Source: Syntrophotalea acetylenivorans
Lineage (GTDB): Bacteria > Desulfobacterota > Desulfuromonadia > Desulfuromonadales > Syntrophotaleaceae
Assembly (NCBI RefSeq): GCF_001887775.1
Contig: NZ_CP015519.1
Span: 2,170,001 to 2,234,000 of the forward strand
Direction: 5' to 3'
DNA: 64,000 nt
The notes beneath the pieces are model-generated. The model searched no databases, was not told where the DNA came from, and saw nothing but the letters and a program-made list of their open reading frames with translations. Shown here in pieces: positions 44,857-56,024 of the stretch (position 1 is its first letter; each line of letters starts with the position of its first letter). Made by a program: the position numbers and the translations under genes.

Positions 44857-45159
44857 TTATTCTCCTCGACTTACAAAATATGAGGTTCTAGTATACTTTT
44901 CTGCTGCTTCCGGCTCAATAATCAAGTCGAGCCATTTCGCCCGTCCAAGCGGGTTATTTTTTATGCTTTTGCGATCTTTCTTCCCCTGTGACACAGCCGG
45001 AGCGAAGTGGACGTTTTGCGAACAAGGCGGAAAACCTGTCTGAGCGTCAGCGAGTTTTTTCCGCGCGTAAAAAGAGTAGGGCGTCGCGCGGGGATGCAAT
45101 CCCGCGGTCTGATTCTTTGTACAGCTCCCTCGAAAAACCAAACCTCCAAAAACCTTAGA

Positions 45160-45235
45160 GTCGGCCGGTTCCGCCCGGCCAGGCGTCTTACTTTTCTTGA
45201 CGACCAAGAAAAGTAAGCAAAAGAAGGTCGCCCCA
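45160..45235 (+). repeat. repeat R-type hairpin pair (R5)
   Basis: GGCCGG-N6-CCGGCC (about 45163-45180) followed by CTTACTTTTCTTG / CAAGAAAAGTAAG around ACGAC. The two stems keep their pairing while their sequences differ from copies at 19134 and 43550. The distal blocks of R are missing. Confidence 0.55.
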
Positions 45236-45428
45236 CCGTTGGCCCCTGCGGGGTTCCCTCTCTACGGGAGTTTTAATCCGGGAAAGACGAGATTCGCTGC
45301 GCTCAGACGTCTTTCTTTTCCGGATTAAAATCCCTGCGTTCGGCGGCACTCACAGGGGTTTAAAACCTGAAAGGCGTAACAAGTGAGGTGTAACGAGTGA
45401 GCAGGGCCTTTCCCACTAGTTTTTAACA

Positions 45429-45459
45429 ATAAAAAACCCGCCGGCGAACCGGCGGGTTA
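45429..45459 (-). terminator. terminator after surA
   Basis: On the minus strand AACCCGCCGG pairs with CCGGCGGGTT around TTCG, followed by TTTTTT. Confidence 0.85.
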
Positions 45460-45482
45460 GTAGAAAAAGCGTAAAACGATGC

Positions 45483-46421
45483 TTAGAGCTTAATCTCGAT
45501 ATGAGCATCCTTCTTCAGATTGTCCACCCAGCCTTCAATAGCCACCTTCCGTTTCTGCTCGATAAGCAACTGGCTGATCTGTTCCTTGACCGATTCGAAA
45601 TCGGGAACCTTACCGGGGTTCATCTCATCCAAACGCAGGATATGCAGCCCCTGGGGAGTGTCGACCACCTCGCTATACTGCCCGGGCATCAGGCCGGCGA
45701 CAGCGGAGGCAAAGGGATCTGTCAGTTCACCTTTGCCGAACTGACCCATGGGGCCGCCTTCAGCCCCCTTGTCTCCCTCATAAGCCGCCAGCACCTGGTC
45801 GAAGTCTTCGCCGGCACGGAGGCGCAATAGAGCTTCCTGACTCAGCGCACGCAAGGCGCTGCGTTGATCGGCAGCCATATTGGCCGGTATCGCGAAACTG
45901 ATACGACTCAGGCGAAAGAAGGGATCCTCGCGATAATCCTCGATATGCTCCCGGTAATAGTTTCGCGTCTCCTGGTTGGTCACCTCGATTTTATCGCGGA
46001 TTTCCCGACCGACCAGTTTGAACTCGAGCAGCTGGCGACGCAATTTGGTGCGATAACTCTCCATGGTCAGACCTTGGGTCTGCAAGGCCAATTCCAGCTG
46101 GCTTCGGTCGATATTATTCTGGCGCTCAACGTCCTGAATGGCCCGCTCGACTTCTTCGTCGCCAACGCTCATCCCGAGCTGCTTGACCCGCTGCTCGACC
46201 AAGGTTTCCTGAACCATCTTGTCCAGAACCATAAGACGCTCTGCGGTAGCTATGCTCGCGGCAGCCTCGGCTCCGAGCTCTTCGGCAATCCGTTCATCCA
46301 GTTGCAAAGTGGTAATGATCTCGTCGTTGACAACGGCAGCAATACGGCTAACCACTTCGGCCTGGGCCGGCAAGGCATGCAAAAGCAAGCAGACGGCCAG
46401 CGACAGAATAAAACCTTTCAT
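45483..46421 (-). CDS. surA: SurA-like periplasmic peptidyl-prolyl isomerase
   Basis: A 312-residue protein with a signal peptide (residues 1-21, ends LPAQA), SurA N-terminal helices (RIAAVVNDEIITTLQL) and one parvulin domain (SFAIPANMA, then GGPMGQFGKGEL and TPQGLHILRLDE). It escorts outer-membrane proteins through the periplasm. It lies next to a second parvulin lipoprotein gene on the same strand, 37 bases downstream. Confidence 0.9.
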   Translation of the reverse strand: MKGFILSLAVCLLLHALPAQAEVVSRIAAVVNDEIITTLQLDERIAEELGAEAAASIATAERLMVLDKMVQETLVEQRVKQLGMSVGDEEVERAIQDVERQNNIDRSQLELALQTQGLTMESYRTKLRRQLLEFKLVGREIRDKIEVTNQETRNYYREHIEDYREDPFFRLSRISFAIPANMAADQRSALRALSQEALLRLRAGEDFDQVLAAYEGDKGAEGGPMGQFGKGELTDPFASAVAGLMPGQYSEVVDTPQGLHILRLDEMNPGKVPDFESVKEQISQLLIEQKRKVAIEGWVDNLKKDAHIEIKL

Positions 46422-46458
46422 AACGTCAGTTCCTCACTTACAGGTTGATGAATCGTTC

Positions 46459-47397
46459 TTACAACAGGGTCCAATCGACCTCGATAGTTGCTTGGCCTCG
46501 CAAACTCTGCAGCCAATTTCGATAGGCTTCCTCTTCCTTTTCGGCTCGTAAACGGGTCGCAATCTCATCCTGAACCTGTTCCAAAGTCAAATGTTGTGCA
46601 GAGCGTCGCTCTTCGACCAAAAACAGATGGTACCCGTATTCACTTTTGACCAGCTCGCTGATGCGACCGATAGGCAATTCAAAAACCACCGCATCAAAGG
46701 CGTCGGGCATCTGACCGCGACCGAAAAAACCGAGATCGCCACCTTGCTCGGCATCGGGTGAGATAGAAAAACGACGGGCCGCTTCAGCAAAATCGAGCCC
46801 TTGGCGTATCTGACCAAGAACCTGTTGACCTTCGGCTTCCTTGGCCAGGGTAATCTGTCGAGCCCGAACCTGCTGTGGCCGGTCGAATTCTTGCCGATGT
46901 TTTCGAAAGTAGTCCCCGACAGCCTTTGGGCTGATGACAATATCGCCATAGGCCAGGCGACTGATAGTCTCTTCGATACGCCGATTTTCCAGCAACTGCC
47001 GGCGCCAGATCGCCTCGGTCAGCTTCCGCTCTTGAAGCATTCCCTCGAAATCGTCCGGCGCATAATCCTTACGGTGTTCAGCGACTACCGCTTCCTGCTG
47101 GGCGGCGGTCAGATTAATACCGGCCCGATCGGCGGCTGACAGAATCAGCTCGCGATTGATTTTCTGGGCCAGAAAGGAACGCTTGAGTTCCATTCGGGTT
47201 TCCTCGGCCACGATGTCCCGGGCGGTCAGATGACGGGAGAAGTCTGCTTCGAACCGATCAAAGGAAATAATCCTCTCGTTCACCCGTACCAGTACGGAGG
47301 ATGCAGGCTCGTCCTGCTTTCGACAGGCGCTCAATAGAGCAAATATTAACCAGACCAAAAGGAAAAGACGCAGGGTAACGCCGCAACGAGTCTTCAA
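46459..47397 (-). CDS. parvulin-type lipoprotein, SurA/PrsA-like
   Basis: About 312 residues. A lipoprotein signal ends LLSAC, so the mature protein is lipidated at that Cys. A SurA-N-like helical part is followed by one parvulin domain (VRARQITLAKEAEGQ, then GGDLGFFGRGQMPDAF and EYGYHLFLVEE). It likely cooperates with SurA on outer-membrane protein folding. The start is uncertain: TTG at 47397 fits the signal peptide, GTG at 47439 is upstream. It follows mfd by 20-60 bases. Confidence 0.85.
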   Translation of the reverse strand: MKTRCGVTLRLFLLVWLIFALLSACRKQDEPASSVLVRVNERIISFDRFEADFSRHLTARDIVAEETRMELKRSFLAQKINRELILSAADRAGINLTAAQQEAVVAEHRKDYAPDDFEGMLQERKLTEAIWRRQLLENRRIEETISRLAYGDIVISPKAVGDYFRKHRQEFDRPQQVRARQITLAKEAEGQQVLGQIRQGLDFAEAARRFSISPDAEQGGDLGFFGRGQMPDAFDAVVFELPIGRISELVKSEYGYHLFLVEERRSAQHLTLEQVQDEIATRLRAEKEEEAYRNWLQSLRGQATIEVDWTLL

Positions 47398-47458
47398 GGG
47401 CTTCTCTTTTCGAATACACTCCGGGGGGGCTGTCAACACAAGCTATCATGTAGCACAG

Positions 47459-50400
47459 CTAAAGAAAGCCTTGCAATGCTTTTTTGGCGGTGGCCAACAG
47501 CGCTTCACCGGCCTGTCGACCGCAGCGCAAGGCCAGCCGATAATCGGGACTGAAGGTAAAGGGACTGCCTTCCGGGCGCACCAGGGCGAGAATCTGCTCC
47601 GGTGCCACCGGAGTATCGGCGCGAAAGGCGAAGACCAGCTGACGACCGTCGTATTCGGCCTGCTCGATGCGCAACCGTTTCATCAACACCCGCAACTTCA
47701 TCACTTCCAGCAACAATGTAGCTGGCTCCGGTAACGTGCCGTAGCGATCCCGTAATTCGTCAGCGGCCAGATAAAGAGCCTCCTCGTCATCAGCGGCGGC
47801 AAGTTTTTTATAGAACACCAGCCGCTGGTTAGGATCAGGCAAGTACTTCTCCGGCAGAAAGGCCGACAGGCCGAGGCGAATTTCCGGGTCAACCCGCTCC
47901 TCCCGCTGCTGGCCTTTCAGTTCGTTAATGGTCTCCTCCAGCAGTTCGCTATACATTTCAAAACCGATGGCGACGATTTGTCCCGACTGGCGACCACCGA
48001 GCAGATCGCCGGCCCCGCGCAGCTCCAGGTCGTGGCTGGCAATACGGAAACCGGCACCGAGTTCGGTGAGATCCTGCAACACCCGCAGCCGCTCCCGCGC
48101 CTCGCGGGTCAAAGTCCCCTCGCCGGGAATCAGCAAATAGGCATAGGCGCGCCGGTCAGACCGCCCGACCCGGCCTCGCAGTTGGTAAAGCTGGGACAGG
48201 CCGAAACAATCGGCGCGATTAATGATGATAGTATTGGCCCGGGAGATATCGATACCGTTTTCGATAATGGTGCTGCAGACCAGAACGTTGCTCTCGCCCT
48301 CGATGAAATCGAGCATAACCTTTTCCAAGGCCTTTTCCCCCATCTGGCCGTGGCCGACGGAGACCTTGGCCTCCGGCACCAGGGTTCGCAGGAAACCGGC
48401 CATGGCATCGATGGACTGGACCCGGTTGTGAACGAAGAACACCTGGCCGCCGCGGCGCAGCTCACGAAGAATGGCCTGGCGAATAAGGTCGTCCTCAAAG
48501 CGGGTCACATAGGTGCGGATCGCCTGGCGATCGACGGGGGGGTGTCGATCACCGACAGGTTGCGCAGACCGAGCAAACTCATATGCAGGGTGCGGGGTAT
48601 GGGGGTGGCGGTCAAAGTCAGCATGTCGACCTCGGCGCGGAGCTTCTTCAGGCGTTCCTTGTGGGAGACGCCGAAACGCTGCTCCTCGTCGACCACCACC
48701 AGCCCCAGGTCCTTGAAGCGCACGTCCCGCTGCAGTAGCCGGTGGGTGCCAATGAGAATATCGACCTGACCTGCGGCGGTACGCTTGAGCACCTCCTTCT
48801 GCTCGGCGGCACTGCGAAAGCGGGACACCATTTCCACCGTCACCGGACAGCCCTGCAGACGCTCCTGAAAATTGAGCCAGTGCTGACGAGCCAGGACCGT
48901 GGTCGGCACCAGAACCGCAACTTGCTTGTTGTCGAGCACCGCTTTGTAAGCGGCCCGAATGGCCACCTCGGTCTTTCCATAGCCCACATCGCCGCAAATC
49001 AACCGGTCTAGGGGCTGGTCCGACTGCATGTCGGCCAGAACTTCGTCAATGGCACCTTGTTGATCGGGGGTCGCCTCGTAGGGAAAAGCCGCCTCGAACT
49101 CCCGGAACAGATGATCCGGCGGCGAGTAGCGAAAGGCCTCGCTCATGGTGCGTTTCGCATAGAGTTGCAAAAGCTCGCGGGCCAGCTCTTCTACCGCCGC
49201 CCGCGCCCTCAGCTTGGCTTTTTCCCAGGCACCGCCGCCCATGCGGTCAAGGCGCGGCGTGTGACCTTCGCCGCCGACATATTTCTGCACTTTTTCGATG
49301 CGATCGACGGGCAGATAGAGCTTGTCCTGGCCAGCGTATTCGAGATGCAGAAAATCCCCCGCCACCGATCCGGTAGCGATATGGAGAAGACCCCGATAGA
49401 TCCCGATACCGTGGTCGGCATGGACCACGTAGTCCCCTTCCCGCAGCTCGGCCAGGGAAGAGAGCATAGCTTGGGCACGGGCTTCGCTCAAACCGCGGCG
49501 ATGGCTGCGGCGGCCGAAGATTTCTTCCTCACCGACCACCGCCAAATGTTCGTCGGGCAGGCGGAAGCCGCTGGAGAGGTCGCCAAGGGTCAGGGCCAAC
49601 TGGCCCGGTTGCAACTGGTGCAGACTCATCCCAGGGCTCAGGGGCAGTTCCAGGCCATGAGGCCGCAGTAGGTCCTGCAGACGCTCGGCCTGTCCCTGCT
49701 GATGGCAAACCAGTAATACTCGCCAACCCTCTTCCCGCCAGTCTTGCAGGCGCGCGGTTAATCGGGCCGCCAAAGAACCGGTGTCCACCCCCTCGCGCAA
49801 ATCGCCGTTGCCCTGGGCGACAAACCGATAGCGGGGCAGTTCCTCGGCCAGTTGAAACAGTTCCAGAGCACACAGATCGGTGCGCGACCGTCCGGCCAGA
49901 GCAATACTGACCTGCTCGGGAGCCAGAAACAGCGCTTCGGCCGGCACGAACAGTTCCCCACCGGCAGCAATGCGCCGCTCACCATCGGTTATCTCGGCGG
50001 CGTAACGATCGCCTTCTTCCTCCACCGCCGGCGGATCAAGTACCACCCAGTGGCCATCCACAGCATAATCGAAAAAGCTGTCCAGGGTGCCGTAGTTGAA
50101 GGGCATGAGAAAGGCATGCCCCGGTGCCAGCAGCCCTTCGCGAATCTCTTCCAACAGGGCTTCCCGCTGGGTGCGGGCGATATGGAGGGCATCGCAGCGT
50201 TCCTTAAGGGCACGGCAGAAGGTCTCGAGATGTTCGCCGGCCAGCACCATTTCCCGGGCCGGCAGCAACTGCAATGTTTTCAATTGCTCGCTGGTCGATC
50301 GCTGGCTCACCGTATCGAAGGGTCGCATGCGCTCGACTTGATCACCAAAGAATTCGATGCGCACCGCCGTCTTCAGGGTCGGCGGATAAACATCAAGAAT

Positions 50401-50934
50401 ATCCCCCCGCACCGAAAAGGTGCCGTGATCTTCCACCAGGGGCACAGAGTGATAACCGAGTTCCACCAGCCGCTGCAACAGAGCGTCCCGGGGCACCTCG
50501 CTGCCCACCGTCAATTCCTCACACAGACCGGCCAGAACCTGGCGCGGCATAACCCGCTGCATAAGGCTGCGTACCGTCAATACCACCGCCCTTAGCCGGC
50601 CGGCGTGCAGGGCCGCCAGGGTTGCGACACGGGTCGCTTCGATATCGGGATGGGGGGTCAGGGCTTCGTAAGGCCCGACCTCCCAGTGGGGAAAGAGGGC
50701 TATCTGATCGGAATGGGGATAATAAAAAGCCAGGTCGGCGGCAAAGCGCTCGGCCTGTTGCTGATCAGCGGCAAGAATAAACAACGATTCGCGGCGACTG
50801 GCCAGACGCCGACTGAGCAGATAGGCAGACGCCGAACCGACCAGGCCGCATACTTCACTGTGTCCGACAGGGGCAGCATCGGCAAATGAATGAACAGTGG
50901 CGTGAGCAATTTCGCTGGAAGGCGTCGGGTTCAT
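47459..50934 (-). pseudogene. mfd: transcription-repair coupling factor Mfd, frameshifted
   Basis: Two frames together encode a protein of about 1158 residues. The N-terminal frame (50934-48505) has the UvrB-like modules, the RNA polymerase-interacting KVQKYVG region and helicase Walker A (CGDVGYGKTE), and DEEQRFGV. The C-terminal frame continues at VDRQAIRTYVTRF with helicase domain 2 and QLRGRVGRSDR. The break is a run of seven G (48536-48542) where eight would keep the frame. Mfd rescues stalled RNA polymerase and recruits UvrA. If the base is really missing, the cell lacks Mfd's second motor half. Confidence 0.85.
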
Positions 50935-51057
50935 ATATAAACTAGCGCGGGGGCGTGCTCAAGCACGCCCCCGCTGAAAAAAGATACAACAACAAGTTGA
51001 CTAACAGTCTGTCTTCAACAGCCTGTGGAGCCCAGGGCTGGACTTTTCAACCATTTA

Positions 51058-51972
51058 TCAGTCCCGGGGTACCGCCAACATACGGTCTAGAGTCAGTTTG
51101 GCCTTGCGGCTGGTCTCGGCTTCAACAGTAATCTGCGGACTCATGGTCTGCAGACATTTGAGAACGTCTTCCAGAGTCGTATATTTCATGGTCTGGCAGA
51201 AGAGCAGGGAGTTGGGCATGATGAACTCTTTATCCGGGTTCTCCTTGCGCAACCGGAACAGTACACCGACTTCGGTGCCGATGATAAATTTCTTCACCGG
51301 GCTCTTTTTAACAAAGTCGATAATACCACTGGTCGAAGCAATATGATCGGCCATTTTCAAAATTTGCGGGCGGCACTCGGGATGGGCCAGGAACAAGGCC
51401 TCGGGGTGCTGCTCTTTGGCCGCCAGCACGTCCTCCTCGGGAAGCTGGTCATGGAAGGGGCAATAGCCTTCCCAGAAGTGGCACTTCTTTTCGGTGTTGG
51501 CGGCGATGTAACGACCGAGATTGCGGTCCGGCACCAGGATCACTTCGTCGGCATCAAGCGAATTGACGACCGCCACAGCATTGGCGCTGGTACAGCAGAT
51601 ATCGCTCTCGGCCTTGACCGCGGCGCTGGAATTGACGTAGGTGACCACAGGCCGGCCCGGCAGACGCTCCTTCATCTCCCGCAACTTATCGGCGGTGACC
51701 ATGTCGGCCATCGGGCAGCCGGCTTCGGTGCGGGGCAGCAGCACGGTCTTCTCGGGGGCCAAAATGGCGGCACTCTCAGCCATGAAATGGACTCCGCACA
51801 GAACGATCACCTTACGCTCGGTATTAGCGGCTTCGATGGCCATAGCGAGGGAGTCCCCGGCAATATCGGCAATCTCCTGAATCTCGTCACGTTGGTAAAA
51901 ATGCGCCATGATCAGGGCATCGCGCTCGTCCGCCAAGCGACGGATTTCATCCTTGAGTTGTTGCTGATTCAT
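51058..51972 (-). CDS. nadA: quinolinate synthase
   Basis: A 304-residue NadA. The iron-sulfur cysteines lie in [19 protein letters not shown] (key C in the CTSANA segment), HPECRP and LFCQTM (their CxxC-type neighbourhoods), and [17 protein letters not shown] is at the start. It condenses iminoaspartate and DHAP to quinolinate for NAD synthesis, and needs a 4Fe-4S cluster. ATG at 51972 has an AAGGAAAT site. The partner nadB is not near. Confidence 0.95.
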   Translation of the reverse strand: MNQQQLKDEIRRLADERDALIMAHFYQRDEIQEIADIAGDSLAMAIEAANTERKVIVLCGVHFMAESAAILAPEKTVLLPRTEAGCPMADMVTADKLREMKERLPGRPVVTYVNSSAAVKAESDICCTSANAVAVVNSLDADEVILVPDRNLGRYIAANTEKKCHFWEGYCPFHDQLPEEDVLAAKEQHPEALFLAHPECRPQILKMADHIASTSGIIDFVKKSPVKKFIIGTEVGVLFRLRKENPDKEFIMPNSLLFCQTMKYTTLEDVLKCLQTMSPQITVEAETSRKAKLTLDRMLAVPRD

Positions 51973-52241
51973 TACCTTAATTTCCTTGAAGCTTTCGCAA
52001 AAAGTCATGGGATAGCCAAACAAAAAATCGGCCTACAGGACACCACAGGCTGAACTTTTTGCAACGCTATCGTCCTTGGCAAAGGGCTACAGGGCGGAAC
52101 AACGGCTCGAATAATAGTGCAAAAGCCCTTATATGTCAAACCTTTATCAGGCTTTCCCAACGCTTGACAGAATGGGCCGTTGCCGTTATTGTCCAAATGA
52201 ATCCGAACGATCCTTCGCATCTATCGGTTAAGGAAACTAGA

Positions 52242-52481
52242 ATGTTCAATCTCGGCATGACCGAAATCCTTATCATTCTTGGCGTAGCGCTGCTGGTGCT
52301 CGGCCCTAAAAGGCTGCCTGAACTGGCTCAAGCCCTGGGCAAAGGCCTGGCCGAATTCAAGCGCGCCACCAGCGATCTGCACGTGACCCTCGATGAGCCG
52401 GGCGAACCGGGAGAGATCGACGAATCCGTCGAAGATTCGCAGACCGAAAAGACCTCGAAAGACCCCGATGACCATGGATGA
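52242..52481 (+). CDS. tatA: Tat translocase subunit TatA/TatB
   Basis: A 79-residue protein: one membrane helix ([13 protein letters not shown]), the hinge [16 protein letters not shown], then an amphipathic helix and an acidic Glu/Asp tail. The GPKRLP hinge and MFNLGMTE start have TatB character; TatA features are also present, so a bifunctional subunit is possible. An AAGGAA site precedes the ATG at 52242. It overlaps the start of tatC by 8-14 bases, so the two are coupled. Confidence 0.85.
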   Translation: MFNLGMTEILIILGVALLVLGPKRLPELAQALGKGLAEFKRATSDLHVTLDEPGEPGEIDESVEDSQTEKTSKDPDDHG

Positions 52482-53205
52482 GCTCCCCGTCACTGCCCAC
52501 CTGGAAGAACTACGCCAGCGACTGATTATCTGTGTCGGCAGCTGGATGGCGGCCTTCGCTCTCTGTTACGCGGTCTCTGAACGCCTTTTCCAACTCATCG
52601 CCGAACCGGTACAGGCAGCCTTGCCCGAAGGCAGTTCCCTGGTCTTTATCAACGCCACGGAACCCTTCTTCACTTACCTCAAGGTGGCCGCCCTCAGCGG
52701 TCTGCTACTGGCCCTGCCGGTCCTCCTCTGGCAACTGTGGTTGTTCGTCGCCCCCGGTATGTACGGCCACGAGAAGCGCTTCGCGCTGCCCTTCGTGTTG
52801 GCCAGTTGCATCTGTTTCGCCACCGGCACCTGGTTCGGCTTTCGCTACGTCTTTCCCCTGGTGTTTCGCTTTCTGGTCACCTTCGGCACTGACAGCGGCA
52901 TGGAAGCGATGCTTTCCATGGGTGCCTATCTGGCCCTATCGAGCAAGCTGCTCCTGGCCTTCGGCCTGGTTTTCGAACTGCCCATTATCATCTTCTTTTT
53001 GGCCCGCATGGGAATCGTCGACCACCACTGGTTGGGCCGTCATCGGAAATACGCTATTCTGCTCGCTTTCGTGGTCGGCGCCATACTGACGCCTCCCGAT
53101 ATTATTTCTCAACTCTCCCTGGCCGGTCCCTTTATGATTCTGTACGAGGTCGGCATTCTGGCGGCACGGCTCTTTGGAACCCCGGCACGGCCCAAGGATG
53201 ACTGA
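52468..53205 (+). CDS. tatC: Sec-independent protein translocase TatC
   Basis: A 245-residue protein with six membrane segments. The start HLEELRQRL, the [12 protein letters not shown] segment and [16 protein letters not shown] are TatC signatures. It recognises the twin-arginine signal. The ATG at 52468 (or 52474) overlaps tatA. A GGDEF gene follows 34 bases after its stop and may be in the same message. Confidence 0.95.
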   Translation: MTMDELPVTAHLEELRQRLIICVGSWMAAFALCYAVSERLFQLIAEPVQAALPEGSSLVFINATEPFFTYLKVAALSGLLLALPVLLWQLWLFVAPGMYGHEKRFALPFVLASCICFATGTWFGFRYVFPLVFRFLVTFGTDSGMEAMLSMGAYLALSSKLLLAFGLVFELPIIIFFLARMGIVDHHWLGRHRKYAILLAFVVGAILTPPDIISQLSLAGPFMILYEVGILAARLFGTPARPKDD

Positions 53206-53225
53206 GTCGTTGTTATCGCCCGCAA

Positions 53226-53234
53226 GGGGGGGGG
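53226..53234 (+). promoter_or_regulatory. G9 tract serving as ribosome-binding site
   Basis: Nine consecutive G, preceded by AA, lie 5 bases before the ATG at 53240. They are the only purine-rich sequence at the correct distance. Slipped-strand changes in the tract would alter spacing to the start codon. Confidence 0.4.
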
Positions 53235-53239
53235 CTCGC

Positions 53240-54718
53240 ATGCCGATAAAACCAGCGCAAAAAGTGGCCATGCTGTGCGTTATTCTGGCCAGCCTGACCT
53301 TAAGCGCCCTGCTTGCCGGTAGCTTCTATCGGCAAGAGCGGCGGGAGACCCTGGCCGGATTCGAGGCTGAAGTCGATGCCATCGGAAACCAGTTTTATCA
53401 GGAACTGACCTTCCAATTCGAAGCCCTCTATCTGCTCAAAGCCTTGTTTGACGGTTCGACCATCGTGTCCGATAAAGAATTCCAGCGGGTCGCCACGGAA
53501 ACCCTGGCTCGCCATTCGAACATCCTGGCCCTGGGCTGGGTACCGCAAATCGAGCACCCGACAGGCGAGCCGAGCTATCCCCTCGACTACCTTTCCCCTG
53601 AACAGCGCCGCAGCGGCCTGCTCGGCTTTGATCTGGCTGCGGTTCCAGCCATACGCCCGGCTCTCGAGGCTGGCCTGAGTCAGGGCAGGTTACAGGCAAT
53701 CCTTCAATTTCCCCTGTTTGCCAATGAACCTGAGCTTCGGGGAGTATTTGCCCTGCTTCCGGTCCTTGACGCCGCTGATTCAAAGGATTCCGCCCGCCCT
53801 TTGCGCGGCTTTATCGCCGGCTTTTTTAACGTTGACGACCTACTGGCAAGGTTGCTGGAAAAGCATGTCACCCCAGGCATCGACCTGACCCTTTTGGACC
53901 ATACTGCGGATTTGGAACATCGAATTCTTTATCACCATCGAGCGCCTGTTGGAACACCGGTCGCGGCAGCGGCTTACCTGGATGAACTACCGGTGATAGC
54001 CGGTCACCAATGGCGCATTCGCGCCCTACCGACGGATAGCTACTTGAATTATCACAGCAGCCGGGTTCCATACCTGATCATGCTATCCGGATTTATTTTC
54101 ACTTTTCTGATCGCTGCCTATCTGCGGATGGCCGCCATCCGTTCAGCGGAAATCGAAGAGTTGGTCAAGGCCCGGACTCGCAAACTGCACGAAACCAACG
54201 ATAAACTGGCCAGCCTGTCCATGACCGACGGCCTGACCGGCATCGCCAATCGTCGAAACTTCGACTGTCACCTGGACGTCGAATGGAAACGGGGCATTCG
54301 CGAACAACAACCGCTCACTCTGATGCTGATCGACATCGACTGTTTCAAAGCCTATAACGATCATTACGGCCACCTGCAGGGAGACCATTGCCTGCGCCGG
54401 GTAGCACGGACACTTCATGATCAGACCTCCCGGCCGCGGGATCTGGTAGCCCGCTACGGGGGCGAGGAATTTGCCCTGATTCTGCCCCATACGGACTGCG
54501 CCGCCAGATCTCTGGGCGAACAGTGTCGAGCCGCCGTAGAGTCCCTGGCTCTACCCCACATAGCGTCAGGCATCTCCAACAAAATCACCGTCAGTGTCGG
54601 CATCGCCAGCATGGTCCCACAACGGGGCAGTCAACCTGACGATCTTATTGCCAAGGCCGATCAGGCCCTCTACCATGCCAAAGAAACCGGGCGCAACCGG
54701 GTAGTGCTGGCGGATTAG
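53240..54718 (+). CDS. CHASE-domain diguanylate cyclase
   Basis: A 492-residue membrane protein. A membrane segment (about 8-28), a periplasmic CHASE sensor domain (about 55-260, FQFEALYLLKALFDG and ILALGWVPQIE), a second membrane segment (about 280-300), a helix, and a GGDEF domain with ARYGGEEFALI and an inhibitory I-site (RPRD, five residues before GGEEF). It should make cyclic di-GMP. The GGEEF is an active variant. It follows tatC and its start rests on a G9 tract. Confidence 0.93.
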   Translation: MPIKPAQKVAMLCVILASLTLSALLAGSFYRQERRETLAGFEAEVDAIGNQFYQELTFQFEALYLLKALFDGSTIVSDKEFQRVATETLARHSNILALGWVPQIEHPTGEPSYPLDYLSPEQRRSGLLGFDLAAVPAIRPALEAGLSQGRLQAILQFPLFANEPELRGVFALLPVLDAADSKDSARPLRGFIAGFFNVDDLLARLLEKHVTPGIDLTLLDHTADLEHRILYHHRAPVGTPVAAAAYLDELPVIAGHQWRIRALPTDSYLNYHSSRVPYLIMLSGFIFTFLIAAYLRMAAIRSAEIEELVKARTRKLHETNDKLASLSMTDGLTGIANRRNFDCHLDVEWKRGIREQQPLTLMLIDIDCFKAYNDHYGHLQGDHCLRRVARTLHDQTSRPRDLVARYGGEEFALILPHTDCAARSLGEQCRAAVESLALPHIASGISNKITVSVGIASMVPQRGSQPDDLIAKADQALYHAKETGRNRVVLAD

Positions 54719-55085
54719 ATTACTGAAAAGCTGTCCCCTGTTCTTTTCCGCATCGCCTAGAATGTTGGCTCTATCTGCGTTCATCAGCGTCCCGAAAAGA
54801 TTTTGAACCTCGATTTGGACGCAGATGAAACCTGATGCTGCGCATTCGCAGATCAAACAAGCCTAGGACCTTTACCACTCGTTCGCTGCGCTCACTAGAG
54901 AACACAGAGAAAATCCTCTGTTTTAATTGTGTTTCTCCGTGTCCTCCGTGAACTCTGTGGTGAAAGCCTTGGACCTTAATGGGACGTCAACTTGCCCCAA
55001 GTAAACAACTAGGTTCTTGTTTTAAAGCCAATCTCCGCAAGCTCCCTGTTTGATCTTTACCCTAATTATTGCTAGAGTTCCGACA
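54719..55085. other. intergenic repeats between GGDEF and ABC genes
   Basis: About 370 bases without a gene. It contains inverted pieces such as tctgcgttcatcagcgtcc and ggacgcagatgaaacct (54773-54835) and the palindrome at 54866-54970. Confidence 0.4.
54866..54970. repeat. palindromic repeat, accactc/ccacagag type
   Basis: acctttaccactcgttcg and agagaacacagagaaaat face ctccgtgaactctgtggtga through a loop. It is similar in look to repeats at 800-867 and 30868-30945. Confidence 0.55.

Positions 55086-56020
<935 letters not shown>

Positions 56021-56024
<4 letters not shown>

Larger units (their letters stand above)
44857..45482. other. non-coding region with palindromes
   Basis: About 625 bases. 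It contains hairpin pair R5 (see next entry), a palindrome at 45267-45335 (agttttaatccgg ... ccggattaaaat), and the surA terminator. Several open frames inside are artefacts of the repeats. Confidence 0.5.

Noticed and set aside
51990-52100. Fourth full copy of repeat B upstream of tatA
   Set aside because: Only a few pieces (gaactttttgcaacgc) resemble B and no clear palindrome forms.
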